A stretch of 64,000 bases of DNA from Epiperipatus broadwayi (lineage: Eukaryota > Onychophora > Udeonychophora > Euonychophora > Peripatidae), in NCBI GenBank assembly GCA_028023455.1, contig JAQFVV010000028.1, positions 1,717,501 through 1,781,500 on the forward strand, written 5' to 3'. The notes below the pieces were generated by a model that was not told where the DNA came from, ran no database searches, and saw only the letters and a list, made by a program, of their open reading frames with translations. The position numbers and the translations under genes are program-made. Below, one piece after another: positions 1-13,124 of this stretch (within the stretch, counting starts at the first letter, position 1; each line of letters starts with the position of its first letter).

Positions 1-199
1 AAGTAAAGGAGAAGAATAGGAGTATATACTTCTAATAATAAAGGCCAACCTTTCCACAATTCCGTGATCTTAACGTTTGCATATACATATAACAAGCATT
101 GGCAAAATAGCCTTTACTTAACCTACTGCAAAGTAATCTCTAAATCCCTCACAGAGAAACCATAAAGTATAATTCAGTATTTAAAAAGTTTGACAAATT

Positions 200-370
200 C
201 CAGTCGCTTAATCTTGTTTTACTTGCTTGCTAAGATTGGCTAGACACCCATTTACTGATCACCATCAAATCGTTAGCTAGATTGCCTGTAATCTGGATAG
301 ATGTGAAATAATACTAAGCTTATTGTAAAATCAAATTTGATTTGGATTCGAACTCATGACAGGCATAATA
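200..370 (-). repeat. SINE-like repeat, tRNA-type B box (family S3)
   Basis: Read on the minus strand, positions 340-355 give GAGTTCGAATCC, which matches the pol III B box (GGTTCGANTCC). It is followed by a body ending near an ATGGGTGTCTA motif (about 241-253). The same body motif recurs near 36,640-36,655 and 39,140-39,155, so this is a dispersed family. I could not find a clean A box, so the tRNA head is degenerate or truncated. Tail and target-site duplication are not clear. Confidence 0.4.
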
Positions 371-1540
371 GGAAGATGCACATCCATTTTATAGATATAC
401 AAAAATTTGTTGCTATATATAAAGGAAGATAAATATTTTCAAAAGTTTTTCTCTCTCTACGTATATACATGTGTGCATGCATATTAAAATAATGATTCAA
501 ATTAATTTTTAAATTATCACAAATTAACATTTATTTTTCTGAGTGAATTAATTAATTTTGGATGTAGTCAGCGGGGAGACAACGTTGACATTTAAATCCA
601 TTAAAGTTTGGAGGAGGATTTTGCAACTCAGTATGAAATACACTTAACTAAATGCAGTTATGACATAGTATGTGCTTTTATGAGATAAAAAAGTTTGGAT
701 GATTTAAGTATTTCCATTTGCTTAATTAAAAGTTGTACTACTAAATAACTAGTCGTGATTTTATTGTTTTATGCAGTAATATATATATATATAAAGAATT
801 ATAGTCATCCACATTATTGATACCACAATCTATTGGAAAACTAACTATTAAGCTATTTGTTTTATAATGCTTAGGAATGGTTAGAAAAGATAATTTCAAT
901 CATCGCTAAGCAATTATAAACAAATGGATTAATAGTATTCATTGTGATATCTCTACATGGGTAGCTATATTATAACCCATGTTTAAATGTAAACTATTAA
1001 AATTTAGAGATGAGGATTCTCCGCTAATTTTAAGTAGGCTGAAGATTTTTTTCCGATGATTGATCCAGAATCGTTCGAAAATGAGTTCGAAAATAAATAT
1101 CTTCAGTTATGTTTAATCAGAGAGCAAAACAAGTTATGAGAATTTTCACGGTTTAGCAATTGGTAAAATTAGTAAATAATTTTTTCACCGTTCCTGTTTT
1201 TTTTCCTAGAAACTACTGAAAGGCTTGCAGGAGATATTTGTTATTTTAACTTTTACATCTATGAATATATGCATTATTAAACTAGATACTTAAGCGATTC
1301 TGCCTTAGAAATATGATTTGATCAATTTGACTGTTTGCATATATATATATGCGTCCCTTCAATAAATGCTTGATCTCATGATTTTCATTGTCTAACTTTC
1401 CTAATATATAGCCGGCTCAAAGAAATTTAATACAGATGGTGCTGGGCAGTATTCAATTGCAAGTATATATTTATGAATTTTCATAATAAACTTAAGGTCT
1501 CTTTTTTATAAAAGAGTATTTTTAATTGCATGTTACACCA
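371..1540. other. AT-rich stretch, nothing recognised
   Basis: Low-complexity A+T-rich DNA with a short (TA)n run near 779-794 and another near 1,337-1,350. No open frame of note, no transposase or reverse-transcriptase motif, and no inverted repeat that I can see. Confidence 0.5.
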
Positions 1541-1544
1541 TGGT

Positions 1545-2080
1545 GAAAATTTCATCAGTATTATCATTTTCAATTATCATCAACACACTGTTGGATCAGT
1601 GTATCTCCAAGTTTAATCTAGATTCTCCAATCCTTAGCTGTTGTTTTTCCACAACACATTAACAAACTTCTTTATTTTATTTATCTATCTCACATATGGT
1701 TTCCTTCTAGGTATTTTGCAATTTTCCAGATCTTAAAACTGTTGTTTTCAATTTTCTATGTATTATCATCCCTTCTAGAATTATATCGATTCTGACACTA
1801 TTTCTTTCTCTGATTTATTTTGATCCTTTTTTGTTATTCCCATTTTACATCTGTCCATACTTCACTGAGTGAATTGAAGTTTCTGTATTTCTTTTTTGTT
1901 AATAGCTCCGGTCTCAGATCCATAAGTATTGGCTGAAACACATGTATTGAAAATTTTCCTTTTCAAATATATAAACATACTTTTTTTAGTATTAAATTAA
2001 TTCTACCAAAAGCATTTCATCCAATTTTAATTATATCCACTAGGTATCAGTCTGCATCAACAATCTGATCAAGATTTTTA
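1545..2080 (-). pseudogene. Decayed LINE ORF2 C-terminus, RTE-like
   Basis: The minus strand encodes, with stops and frameshifts, the region just after the reverse-transcriptase domain of an endonuclease-type LINE. Around 1,900-2,000 it reads KRKIFNTCVSANTYGSET, matching the family pattern (KVFN-C-LP--YGSETW). It continues with FTQ, a stop, then SMDRCKMGITKKDQ (family: QRSMER-MLGITRKDK). Near 1,690-1,720 comes a basic C-terminal stretch, RRKPYVR, matching the GRP--RW-D motif of other copies here. Such proteins nick and reverse-transcribe at the target; this copy is dead. It has the same architecture as the fragments at 24.15 kb, 24.76 kb and 41.7 kb. Family-level naming (RTE versus a related clade) is inference from the C-terminal motifs. 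Confidence 0.65.
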
Positions 2081-2209
2081 TGGCTGTTAACTTCTTTTCG
2101 TTCATGATGATCAATATTTAGTATCTTATTCGGAGAAAATTCATTGAACGTGAAGACAATTTGTTGTTTGTTGTTAGTCCTAATTTATTCCTTTCAGCTG
2201 ATAATTTTT

Positions 2210-2545
2210 GCAACATTTCCTAAAGTTTACACAGTGGCTAAACTCCATACAGTAGTACCACTCAATGCAAGCCAAAGTAATCAATGAATGCAAGAAGGTT
2301 TGTACATAAAATCCCCATCTAGTGCTGAAGATTGCATTAGATTCTATGATCTAGGTGCAGTGCTTTCAGATCCAAGGCTCCTCACTGATAAAAGCTACAT
2401 GCCAGAAACTAGTCTGGGGATATTGGATGATTAGACACTAGATAGGGATTTTATGCATGAACCTTCTTGCATCCATTGATTACTCTAGATTGCATGGACT
2501 GGTGCTACTGTATGGAATTTAGGTCTGTGTAAACAGCTTGTGTAA
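2210..2545. repeat. Foldback repeat F1, copy 1
   Basis: The left half (about 2,226-2,400) and right half (about 2,405-2,535) are reverse complements. Left end reads CTCCATACAGTAGTACCACT and right end GGTGCTACTGTATGGAAT. The inner arms carry AAAATCCCCATCTAGTGC and its complement near 2,438-2,456. The middle carries TCAGATCCAAGGCTCCTCAC. Short terminal-inverted-repeat, non-autonomous element with no coding capacity. Further copies lie at 2.85, 17.8, 28.85, 29.15, 46.45, 51.97, 54.5 and 58.4 kb. Confidence 0.7.
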
Positions 2546-2854
2546 ACATAAAGAATAGTGATCATGTGATTTCTGAAAGTACTGAAGCATTATTTCTAAA
2601 AAAAATTAGAGCATCTGCTAAATGTAGATAATTTAAATATTCTCCATGTACTTCAATTGCCTTATTTACTATTTCAATTCATAGAGTAGTCTTGTAAAAC
2701 TGCTGCAAAAATGTTTAGGAGATATGAATTATTTCCTATACACCCCCACAATGTCAATCTTCTTAGTAACACTATATAATCTAATTATTGCCATTGCATT
2801 TTTATAAATATGCTTTAGAATCACATGATAACCATTTTCTATACTTACAGAAGC

Positions 2855-3155
2855 TATTAAAACAGTAACAGACTCTACAGTAGTGCAACCTAGTGCAAAT
2901 TATAGTAATCAATGGATTTCTAAAAGGTTTGTGCATTATAATCCCTATCGAATACATATTCATCCAATATATCCAAAATTTAGGGGCCATACTCTCAGAT
3001 CCAAGCCTCCTCACTGTTGAAAATGACAAGCTAGAAACTAGTCTGGTGTAATAGATGAGGAGGCACTAGACAGAGATTTTTGTGCAAAAATCTTTTAGCA
3101 CCCATTGATTACCATTCCTTGCATTGAGTGACAACTACTGTACAGAGAGTTTGCT
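2855..3155. repeat. Foldback repeat F1, copy 2
   Basis: Same organisation as copy 1: CTACAGTAGTGCAACCTAGT on the left near 2,874, the central TCAGATCCAAGCCTCCTCAC near 2,995, and the complementary right end near 3,110-3,155. Diverged from copy 1 by many substitutions. It lies about 310 bp from copy 1 and directly beside the large palindrome that starts near 3,217. Confidence 0.65.
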
Positions 3156-3216
3156 AGTATTTTATTCTTCAGAATTTCACAACAACCTGGCTCTACATCT
3201 TGATAATTCAAAGCTT

Positions 3217-6200
3217 GGTATTAGTTGGTTAGGTATACTGTGGCCACTAGGTGATGCTGCAGTACCATCAACAACCCCCAAGAAGCCTGCAAGTGATAAA
3301 TTTCTATCCAAAAATCACTGAAATTGAAAAATTAAAATGCCTAAGGCCAAGTAAATCGAACAAATCCTTCTAAAATACTAATCAAAAAAAATCTAAGAAA
3401 ATGCTATAAAATTTGAATAACAAAAACAGAAATGAGTGAAAATACATCAAAGACCCCCCCCCCAATGAAGAATTCTATCAAAAATAAGTATAAAATTCAA
3501 ATTATAAAAACTATAATACTTAATCTCAAAAAAATTAATGAAGATTCATTAATGGCAGATGGTGGGAATGCAGTACATTAAAAAAAAATTCCTCTGAGTT
3601 TCAACACTATTATGTTGAGTGTAATATTTCACAAACCTTAATAACAGATTAATACTTATTAAGTAGTAATTAAATATAGATAACAATGAGCTCATAGCTG
3701 TTTAAAAAATAAACGTAGCTATAAATTACAAAAACAGAATTTGGTGTAATATATAAAACACAACCCCTGCATGATTAAAAATAAGTACTTTTCAAAAATG
3801 TATTAAATTTCATCAATATTTAAAAAATAAAAGACTCAACATTTGCAAATTTGCAAATAAGCCTGTGCAATCAGATTTCAAAGCAGCAATTTATATAAGA
3901 TAAAAAGCAATAAGAACATTACACTGGAGAGCTTCGAATTGTCTTTCCCAAAAACTTATCAAATTAATTATTCTTTGATTTGAAATTATGGCATATCATT
4001 TAAATATTATAAGTTTTTAAAATAGATTTATCGAGATCTGCGGTAAAAAAATATCAATTTTCTTCCAGGCTGAGTGCTCTGGCATTTGTAGTAGGCACTT
4101 GATGTTTGCAGCATAAAACTCCATTAAAAAGATGTTATTATTTTGAGGCTTATTGGAGCACAATTATTTAGAGAACAGATTGCCACCGACTTAGTTAATA
4201 ATATCAGATTAAAAATGGTAGTTCAACAGTGGTTATTTGATGGTTTAAAAAATACAGCAAAGATGGCAGAAATTAACAGCAGGCTTTAGCAAACAATTAT
4301 TTAAAGAATATAGTTCCCAAAATATAACATCCTAATGCAATTTAAGAGGGCAGAACACTTTTACTTTGCACTGCCTCATGTTCTGTTTTTGGGAGATTCC
4401 CAAATTTTCATCATTTTAAGTAAGAAAAGGTGGTAAGACACTATATCTATTCAGTGCAGGTTTTTGAAATGTTACCTAAAAGTTTGTGCATGCTTGTTTA
4501 ATATTGTATTCATCTGCATAAAAAAAATCTATATTGACACTATCAAAAAATAAAAATAATACCAACAACATGTATTTTAAGCATTCAAAAATAATTAATA
4601 TGTCATAATAAAACTAAGCAGGTATTTCAAAAGACTAGTTCAGTTATATTTTTATTCAATTTGTCGGCCCAAGCAATTATATTTTTCATGTGAAAGGGCT
4701 ATTATGCAAGTGATTGTGAGAAGTCTATTACATCATATTTCATTTTGCAAGTACAAACTGTGATGTGTAATATATTACAGAGCAATTATATAATATATTA
4801 CAGTGCAATTATATATATCTTTTTAAATCTGTAATTTCTGTGTATCAATTTAATTCATTATTTTCTTAAGAATCTCACATAACATATATAACAAAATGTT
4901 TATGCAACTATTTATAAGTTTCTAACTTTTAAAATTGTGTGTATTCTTAGGAAAATAATGAATTAAATTGATACACAGAAATTAAAGATTTAAAAAGATA
5001 TATATATATATAATTGCACTGTATCATATTACATGTCACAGTTTGTACTTGCAAAATGAAATATGACATAGTAGACTTCTCACAATCACTTGTGTGATAG
5101 CCCTTTCACATGAAAAATATAATTGCTTGGGCTGAGAAATTTAATCAAAATGTAACTGAACTAGTCTTTTGAATTACTGCTTAGTTTTATTATGATGTAT
5201 TAATTATTTTTGAGTGCTAAAAATACACATTGTTTGGTATTATTTTTATTTTTTGATGGTGTTAATGTAGATTTTTTTTATGCAGATGAATATAATAATA
5301 AATATGCATGCACAAACTTTCAGGCAACATTTCAAAACCCATGCTGAAATTTAAGTAGATATAGTGTCTTACCAACATGAGGCAGTGGAGTTTCTTCCAA
5401 AGTAAAAGTGTTCTGCCCTCCTAAATTGCATTGGGATGTTATATTTTGCAGAACTACCTTCTTTAAATAATTGTTTGCTAAAGCCTGCTGTTAATTTCTG
5501 CTATCTTTGTTGTATTTTTTAAACCACAAAATAACCACTGTTGAACTACCTTCTTTAATCTGATGTTATTAGTTAAGTGTGCTGCAATCTGTTTTCTAAT
5601 TAATTGTGATCCAAAAAGCTTTAAATGATAATATTATTTTTAATGGGTTTTTATTCTGCAAACATCAAGTGCCTACTATAAATGCTGGACAACTCAACCT
5701 GGAAGAAAATTGGTAATATTTTTTACTGCAGATCTCTATAAATCTATTTTAAAAACTTATAATATTTAAATGATATGCCATAATTTCAAAGCAAAGAATA
5801 ATTAATTTGATAAATTTTTGGGAAAGACAATTAAAAGCTCTCCAGTGCAATGTTTTTATTGCTTTTTAGCTTATATAAATTACTGCTTTTAAATCTAATC
5901 ACACAGGCATATTTTCAAATGTTGAAAGTCTTTTATTTTTTAAATATTTATGAAATTCAGTATATTTTTTGAAAAGTACTTATTTCTGATAGTGCAGGGG
6001 GGGGGGAGATTGTGCTTTATATATTAGTCCCAAATTGTTTTGTTATTTATAGCTACTTTTATTTTTTAAAAAGCTATGAGCTCATTGTTATCTATACTTA
6101 ATTACTTAGTAAGTATTAATCTGTTATTAAGATTTGTGAATTATTACATTCCACATAACAGTTTTGAAATTGAGAGGAATTTTTTTTTAAGATGTACTGC

Positions 6201-6618
6201 ATTCCTGCCATCTGCCATTAATGAAGCTTCATTAATTTTTTTGAGATTTAATATTATAGTTTTTCTGTTTTTGTAATTAGAATTTTTCTTCATGTGGGTG
6301 GAGATGGGGTGTTGCATTTAATGTATTTTCACTGATTTCTGTTTTTGTAATTTGTATTTTATATTTATTTTTGATAGAATTCTTCATTCGGGGAGTGGTG
6401 GTGTTATGTTTGACATATTTTCACCTATTTCTGTTTTTTTGTAATTTGAATTTTATAACATTTTCTTCTATTTTTTTTATTTACTTTGCCATGAACATTT
6501 CAATTTTTCGATTTCAGTGATTTTTGGATAGAAATTTATCACTTGCAGGCTTCTTGGGGGTTCTTGATGGTACTGCAGCGTTGCCTAGAGGCCACAGTAC
6601 ATCTAACCAACTAGTACC
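3217..6618. repeat. 3.4-kb near-palindrome (long inverted repeat, 68-bp loop)
   Basis: The left arm (3,217-4,873) and right arm (4,942-6,618) are reverse complements along almost their whole length, with a loop at 4,874-4,941. Outer ends read GGTATTAGTTGGTTAGGTAT (left) and, reversed, GGTACTAGTTGGTTAGATGT (right). Anchors: GATAAATTTCTATCCAAAAA near 3,295 versus its complement near 6,520; CAAGTGATTGTGAGAAGTC near 4,708 versus 5,080; a C-run at 3,455 lies where the right arm has GGGTGGAGATGGGGTG. The right arm has an extra copy of a roughly 90-bp internal segment near 6,290-6,400. Arms differ by scattered substitutions and indels, so it is not recent. No coding capacity. A partial copy of the outer end occurs at 59.7-59.9 kb, which argues for a dispersed element rather than a one-off duplication. 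No convincing target-site duplication found. Confidence 0.8.
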
Positions 6619-6869
6619 TATAATAAAATTCAGTCCTATATCAACAAAAAATGTAAAAGTAAATCATCAATGGTCTTAACAGCTAACAAACTAACATAAA
6701 TTTATATTATATATCAAAGCTTCTTATTTACCTAGGTCTGAATTTTAATACACTTAACATTGTGACTTATAGGTCAGAGTTGACTTATGGTTTATGTTGC
6801 TTTATTCAGACTTAATGTTTGTTTCACAAGCAGAACTAGAATAATTTAATATTTGGCAGTATTGATATT

Positions 6870-7410
6870 TTACACACACTCATATCTTTAGTGTCTTTAT
6901 AAATATATGGAACTATAAATAAAGGTGGGATTTCACAATTATTGTTAAAAGGAGGTTGCCTTGACAACAGTTTGAAAGTTTTTATTGTTATCTATATTGG
7001 GATTGTTTAAGTGTTGACTGATTTCTAATGGTTACCTATAAACCCATTTAGTCTTGAGCAGTATGTTTTAAATAATACTTTGGGTGCAATTTGAAATTAT
7101 AATTGTAATTTGTAATGTTATAATTGACTATTTATTAGTCTGCATCCAAAACAGGTCTTATTTACCTATTTAAGGAAGTTTATTTAAACTTCTTTGTATC
7201 AATAATTTCAATCTCTGTGGTCAAGTTGCAATCTTCAGTGTCTATTTAAATATATGGGAGCATAAATAAAGATGTAATTCCATCTTTATTGATAAAAGGA
7301 GATTGCCGTTACAACAGTTTGAAATTTTTTTTGATTGTTGTTCTATATTGGGATTGACTAGGTGTGGACTTGTTTCTAATAGTTATATATATATAGAACC
7401 AGTACATTAC
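6870..7410. repeat. Foldback repeat F3, copy 1
   Basis: Both halves carry a (T/C)TTTATTGT..GGAG(G/A)TTGCC block (6,940-6,990 and 7,290-7,330), each followed by TCTATATTGGGATTG. An inner arm carries TTATTTAAACTTCTTTG near 7,185. The same modules recur at 21.3-22.7 kb and at 34.1-34.4 and 39.6-39.8 kb. Both halves also show direct similarity (ATATGGAACTATAAATAAAG / ATATGGGAGCATAAATAAAG), so an internal duplication is likely. Confidence 0.6.
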
Positions 7411-8497
7411 GATAGATTGATTCGAAGCCAGTAATTTTGTCTCATTAAGATAAACTTTTTTTTTTTTTTGTAGAAAGAGGTTTCTTAAATAAAGATTAGC
7501 AAATGTTTAGTTTATATAATTAAACACTCTAGGAAATCCTGGGTGGTTTCCTTATTATTGTAAAATAAATAGTGTATTCAGGTTTGTCAAAATTAGAAAA
7601 AAATATATACATATTTTTATTTGATTAAAATATTGTTGTGTTTTTTTTTGTTTTAAATTAGAAAAAAAATATATATATTTTTTTTATTTGATTAAAATAC
7701 TGTTGTTATTTTTTGTTTTATATTAAATTTCTCTTCGGTGAATTTCAGAACAAACAATCAAATATAATTAATAATGAATAGTTTTGGGGATTAGCTTATT
7801 TATATTTTTTGAATGAAAGATTTTAATTTATAAATAGAAATATTGAATTGGCTTAAAATGATAATCTTAATTAAAAGAGAAGACAAATAATATATTTTTG
7901 TTATCTGTTTGATCCAATTTTGTCATGGACCGATTGGATGGATATAAATAGGGTCATTTTCATTTTGACTCATTTAGGATGGTAGCATTAATTCCCGAAC
8001 CAATTTTATGCCATTTCATTATTAAAATCGTATAAGTAGCATGGTAAGTTTCAATCGCTGGTAAAGCATTATTGATCTTATTAATATTTTCTAGTGAATA
8101 AGCAGTTTGATTACAGCATAAAAAAGATAGAAAATAGTAAAAATTCAACAGTAAATCTTTAAAAATAAAGGACTAGACTATCCTTTTAAATAGCAGTTGT
8201 TACACTCTTACCTGAAAAAAGTGATCCAAACATATAACCCACCTAGGATTGCAATTTTCAATATTAATTAGAGATATATAAATTGAGGAGACAAAAACTA
8301 GCATTATGGGTACTAATAGTTATCAAAAAAGTTTGATTGATCATTGTGAGGACCGGAGTGCTATAATATTCATTATAGCTGGTGCTAATTAAAACATAAA
8401 TATATCACAAACATGTCATTGATAGGCCAAACACAAGAAAGATGATATATTTGTCCTTTCAGTATGAGGTTTGATAAAGTAATACCTCATGTCCATT

Positions 8498-8533
<36 letters not shown>

Positions 8534-9000
8534 ACCCGTGAAAACCTTCGTAACAACATATATATATATATATATATATAATAAACGAGAGCATTTACAC
8601 AGTTTACACTGGATACAGAACAGATAATTTAATTGGTGATTTTTGGCCAGGTCATAAACATTACAATCATAGTAATCCTGAAAATGCCAACTTTTTTCTT
8701 TTTCAAACCCCATTTGACATCAGTCTATATTCTTGGATACAAATTCATATGACTGAGATGCTGTCATGTTTGATATAGTTTCACAATTATTTCATAGTCA
8801 TCGATATACAGCTTTTCAAAAATTTTCCTTTGTTTCATCATCATCACTTGTAAATTAAGTACTGCTCAGTATTAAACTTAATAAAAAAAATAAAGTTAAT
8901 ACAAGTGTTTTCAAATAAGCAATTTACTCAGTTAACTGACATTTAAAATTATACATATTAACTCTGTATTTTAATTTACTAGCTCAATACCTGTATATAA
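7411..9000. other. AT-rich stretch with (TA)n tracts
   Basis: Two (TA)n tracts lie at about 8,501-8,530 and 8,559-8,581. The rest is A+T-rich, with oligo-T runs near 7,450-7,470 and 7,630-7,690. The second of these sits in a partly duplicated segment (ATTTGATTAAAATA, twice within 80 bp). No element recognised. Confidence 0.5.
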
Positions 9001-9004
9001 TTTT

Positions 9005-9770
9005 AATTAAATGGCAATTCCACCTTATATGCCTATGCTGTAATATTGTTTTAATACCTCAATGATGTTTTGTTGAGTGTTTAGGATACTCTCAAACCAA
9101 TGCAGAAGATACAAACTTTAAAAAGAAGAGTGTCCATCTTATCTTTTTACCTAAATTCAGTTATATAGGCAAATCTAATGCATCCTGTAATGAGAGATTG
9201 AAGAACTTCATTTAATCACTTAACATCCATTAATCTTATTCTATCTATTAACAACTGTCACATCTTCCAATTTAATACCTCTTATCTTTTCACACTCTCT
9301 ATTTTCTGCTTGGAGTTGAGAATATTCTTCATACTCAACAAAACATTGTTCAGATATGAAAACAATATTATAGTGGATATGTATAAAGTGCAATTCCCTT
9401 CTGAATAAAATTACATACAAATACCACACTAGTAAATTAAAATAGAGAGTTACATAGATTCTAATATTTCATAACATTAACAGGCAGTAAATTGGAAGAT
9501 TTTGTGATTGTTAATAGATAGAATAAAATTAATGGAAGTAAAGTGATTAAAGGAAGACTTTCACACTTTCATTCCAAGACATTTTAAATTCACTTGTAGA
9601 AGTGAAAATTTAGATACAAAGATAAGACAGCTAATCTTTTCTTTTCAAAAATTTTAATTTATGATTTGGTTTGTCAGTATCCTACATACTCAACAAAATG
9701 TCATTGAGGTATTAAAACAACATTACAGCCATTGTGTATAGGATGTAATTCCATTCTGATTAAAATATCA
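9005..9770. repeat. Foldback repeat F5-like
   Basis: Arms at about 9,005-9,290 and 9,490-9,765 are reverse complements. ACCTCAATGATGTTTTGTTG (9,056) pairs with the segment near 9,690-9,715, and TAATCTTATTCTATCTATTA near 9,231 pairs with TAATAGATAGAATAAAATTA near 9,512. The spacer is about 200 bp. A related foldback lies at 47.86-48.18 kb, sharing the ACAAGATACAAC / CTAAATTCA(T/G)TTATATAGGC modules. Confidence 0.6.
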
Positions 9771-9990
9771 TTCGTTTCAATATGCATAAATTGTATAAGT
9801 GGATCTGCACTCAACAATTTCAAAACAGACTTCAATTATTGAGACAGCCTTCAAAAAGAATAAATAAATTATGGTGGTATTTTATTTCAATACTGTTATA
9901 TCTCCATTCATTGTACAAAACTAAAATGCTCTACCAATATGACAAATAAAACTTTATATAAATTTATCTGTTGTCAATATCATGATTGTT

Positions 9991-10115
9991 GTTTGTAAAT
10001 ATTTGCAGTACCTGTGTGGTTTGACACAGAAATTGAGTAGCAGATACTGTAACTTTTGTAAACATTTGCATTGCCTGTGTGATTTCCACAGTAATAGAGG
10101 AGCAAACACTGGAAC
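9991..10115 (+). repeat. Tandem duplication, 62-bp unit x 2
   Basis: TTTGTAAATATTTGCAGTAC..TGTGTGG..ACAGAAATTGAGTAGCAGA..CTG is followed directly by TTTGTAAACATTTGCATTGC..TGTGTGA..ACAGTAATAGAGGAGCAAA..CTG. Two diverged units in head-to-tail order. No function apparent. Confidence 0.55.
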
Positions 10116-10338
10116 TTAAGATCCCTAGATTGTATCCTTGCATTTGAACTTCCTATCATATCATGAATAATAAAGTGATCCAATTATCACTATCATTTAT
10201 CTAAACTGCACTTTGACACATTTAATTGTTCACCCTGGTGAGAGGTTTTGTAAACTTTCAACATTTGATATTAATATTAAACCATATTAGAATATAATAA
10301 ATTAGACTTGATTCAGTAGATATTTACATTTAAAATGA

Positions 10339-10345
<7 letters not shown>

Positions 10346-10394
<49 letters not shown>

Positions 10395-10436
10395 GTAAAT
10401 TCGTATATATATATATATATATATATATATACGAAC
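10346..10436. repeat. (TA)n microsatellite with hairpin centre
   Basis: (TA)n at 10,346-10,386, then GTAAATTCGTATATA, a second TA run, and TATATACGAACTTTAC. The whole second half is a near-perfect cruciform-prone palindrome. Confidence 0.8.
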
Positions 10437-10439
10437 TTT

Positions 10440-11360
10440 ACAAATGATCATAATAAAAACAAAGAATGGTTTTGTCATGCAATGTGAAAAGCAGCAACTC
10501 AATTTTATAAAGTCAACAAACAAATAAATATCAACATCTGATAAATACATCAAATTATGCTTTAAAATTTTATTATAATTTTTATCATATTGCAATATAT
10601 TCTAACACACAGTCAATAATGATATAATAACAGACAGTTTAAAAGAGTATGTTTGTCAGAACTCTATAGTTTGTTTTGTTAACATTATGCTAATATTTTT
10701 TACATTCTATTTTTAAAAATAAAACATATATGCATAAAATAAATGTGTAATTATATATACTTTTGATTGTAAATAATTATTACACAATGATTGTGAAGAA
10801 ATCATAATGAATCATAATAAACTTCAGAAAAGAAATTCAAGTTTATAGTTATTTGAAAAATTTTCTTGAAGTAATATCACAAATCGTGAAATCCTAAAAC
10901 AAAGATGAAATACATCAAGCTCCATTTTCAATTATCCTGACATTTTAAGATATTTTTTGAAATTAAAAATCTCATAATAAAATTTAATGAACTTCATGAT
11001 TTTAAAAAAAAATTGTGAAATATCTCAATAGATGGCTGCATAAACAAAGCAAATCCAGCTCTTTTGGTCCAGTTCTCCCTCTGAGTTTTTAAAAAATCTG
11101 GTTAATATTTATATTAAAATAAAATTTGAATTTTTTATGAGTATATATGTATATAGATTTAAATATTTAATAATTGATAGTGTTTAATAATAAATATCTC
11201 CCAGAAATATAATATATATATATATATATTTGGATTTAAATACATAAATATATGTAACTTATGTTGAATATTATATCAATATCCATATATAATCACTAAT
11301 TCATTAATCTAATATAATTCTAGAATGAATTACTTTGCCCTGTTTGTTTGCAATAATTGT
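10440..11360. other. AT-rich stretch, nothing recognised
   Basis: A+T-rich, with one short (TA)n near 11,209-11,228. No conserved motif, no arms and no usable open frame. Confidence 0.45.
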
Positions 11361-11362
11361 AA

Positions 11363-12235
11363 TGGTTCAAAAATGTTTAAACATTTTTAATAACAAAACA
11401 GCTTTAAATTTGTAATAAAGAGAATTTATTTAAAGCTGAGTACTTTCAATACATAATAGTAATATAAGCATAATATCAGATGACTTTAAAAAATTAAGAT
11501 CTAGATTTAAAGTTACCTTTGAATATTAAATAATATATTATCATAAAATTGAATTTTCTAGAGTAGATTTACATACTAATGATGAAAGTAGTCAGTATAA
11601 GTGCTAATTTTAGAAAGAGGAGTGCTAGAGTCCTTTTTATGTGATGGTGTGATTATCTTTAGTTATTGATCACACTTTCTTTATATTTATCTTTTTGTCA
11701 TCTCTCTTGGAACAAATGATATCAGTTCTAAAAAAAATCAAAGATATGATCCTGCACAGTATAAATATCCATACAACATTTGTACAATTAAGCCAAGAAA
11801 AGCAATGAATATTTTTCCATTTTCTTGGATTAGGAGTTGCAATCAGGCTATAATATTGATCTTTCTATGTCTGACATTTGTTTCAAGAGAGAAGATAGAA
11901 AGAAAAATGTGAAGAAGCAAGGTCAGTAGCTAAAAATCATTATGCCACCAATAAAAAAGACTCTAGCAGCCCTCTTTCTAACAAATGGTACTTGTAGAAA
12001 CCACTTTTGTCATTAGTAAGTAAACCTACTTCTAAAATTTTAATTTGAAGGTAATCTATTATTTAATATTCAAAAGTAACTTTAAATCTAGATCTCAGCT
12101 TCCTTTAATCACATAATGCTATAATTATAATGCCACTTAGTATCGAAAGCACTCAGCTTTAAATAGATTTGTTTTATTAAAAATTTAACCTGTTTTGTTA
12201 TTAAAAATGTTTTAACATTTTTGAACCATTATAAT
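11363..12235. repeat. Foldback repeat, 370-bp arms
   Basis: Left arm about 11,359-11,740, right arm about 11,870-12,232. GGTTCAAAAATGTTTAAACA near 11,364 pairs with the complement at 12,205-12,230, TTAAGATCTAGATTTAAAGT near 11,494 pairs with 12,072-12,100, and AGAAAGAGGAGTGCTAGAGT near 11,612 pairs with 11,955-11,980. The loop of about 130 bp has no recognisable content. Arms are diverged. No second copy seen in this window. Confidence 0.7.
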
Positions 12236-12239
12236 CTAA

Positions 12240-13120
12240 TATAAATAATAAAATATTTGTATATATATTTTTTATAAAAAAATATTGAAATGATTTTTTT
12301 AAAATAACAAAATGCAGCACATATATAAAATCAAAATTTAAAGCAGTAATTATAAATCATCGAACAATGGCAAAATCATTATTTGATGTAAAACATTTTA
12401 ATGAGTAAATATGGAATTTTTATTAAATAAAAATCAGGTAATATGTGGAAGTCTTTTTTAAGTATAGAAATGTATCGGAAAAAATATAGATACATTTTTA
12501 TGCAAAAAAAAAAAAAAACGATTTTTACTGATTAGCTGTTTATTATTTAATAAAATTATTTTTTTTACAGATTTACTTCAAACTGTGACTTCACCATTTT
12601 TGAAACTTATCCAAGGATATCCAAAAAAAGACAAATAATTCACACATCTTGCTAAATCAGTACTCATCAGTTTGGCCCAGGTCTTTATCACTTACGTGCT
12701 ACCATTTGTTCAATTTTATCAATATCAAATCATTCAATCTTATTAAAAAGTCTCAAATTTTTGTTACTCACAACATTGATAGTAACCATTTCAGATAAAT
12801 ATAGAAATGATTATTATTATTCCTTTATTAAATTAAAGTTTATAATTTAGTTAGAGTTATTTAATTTAAGAAGGATTAGTAATAATCATAAGTATATTTA
12901 TCTAAAGAGGTTGACATTAAAGCTCTAAGTACTGAAACATTGACAATTATAAATCAAATTGAAATAATTAAACAAATATTTTCTATCTCAGTATAAAAAA
13001 ACATCAATTAAAATTAAATTTGTGAAAGATTAATATATATAAATAATTTACAGTGCTACATATTTGTGTAATGTTTTAAAATTAACTCATTGCTATTGTT
13101 TAAATATTACTGAATATTTA
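12240..13120. other. AT-rich stretch, nothing recognised
   Basis: A+T-rich with an A-run near 12,504-12,519. A single F2-like motif (CAGTACTCATCAGTTTGGCCC) near 12,659 suggests a badly decayed F2 fragment at about 12,640-12,780. Confidence 0.4.
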
Positions 13121-13124
13121 GTGT

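Noticed and set aside
10302-10595. 97-codon frame rich in IY repeats
   Set aside because: The repeats are translated (TA)n microsatellite.
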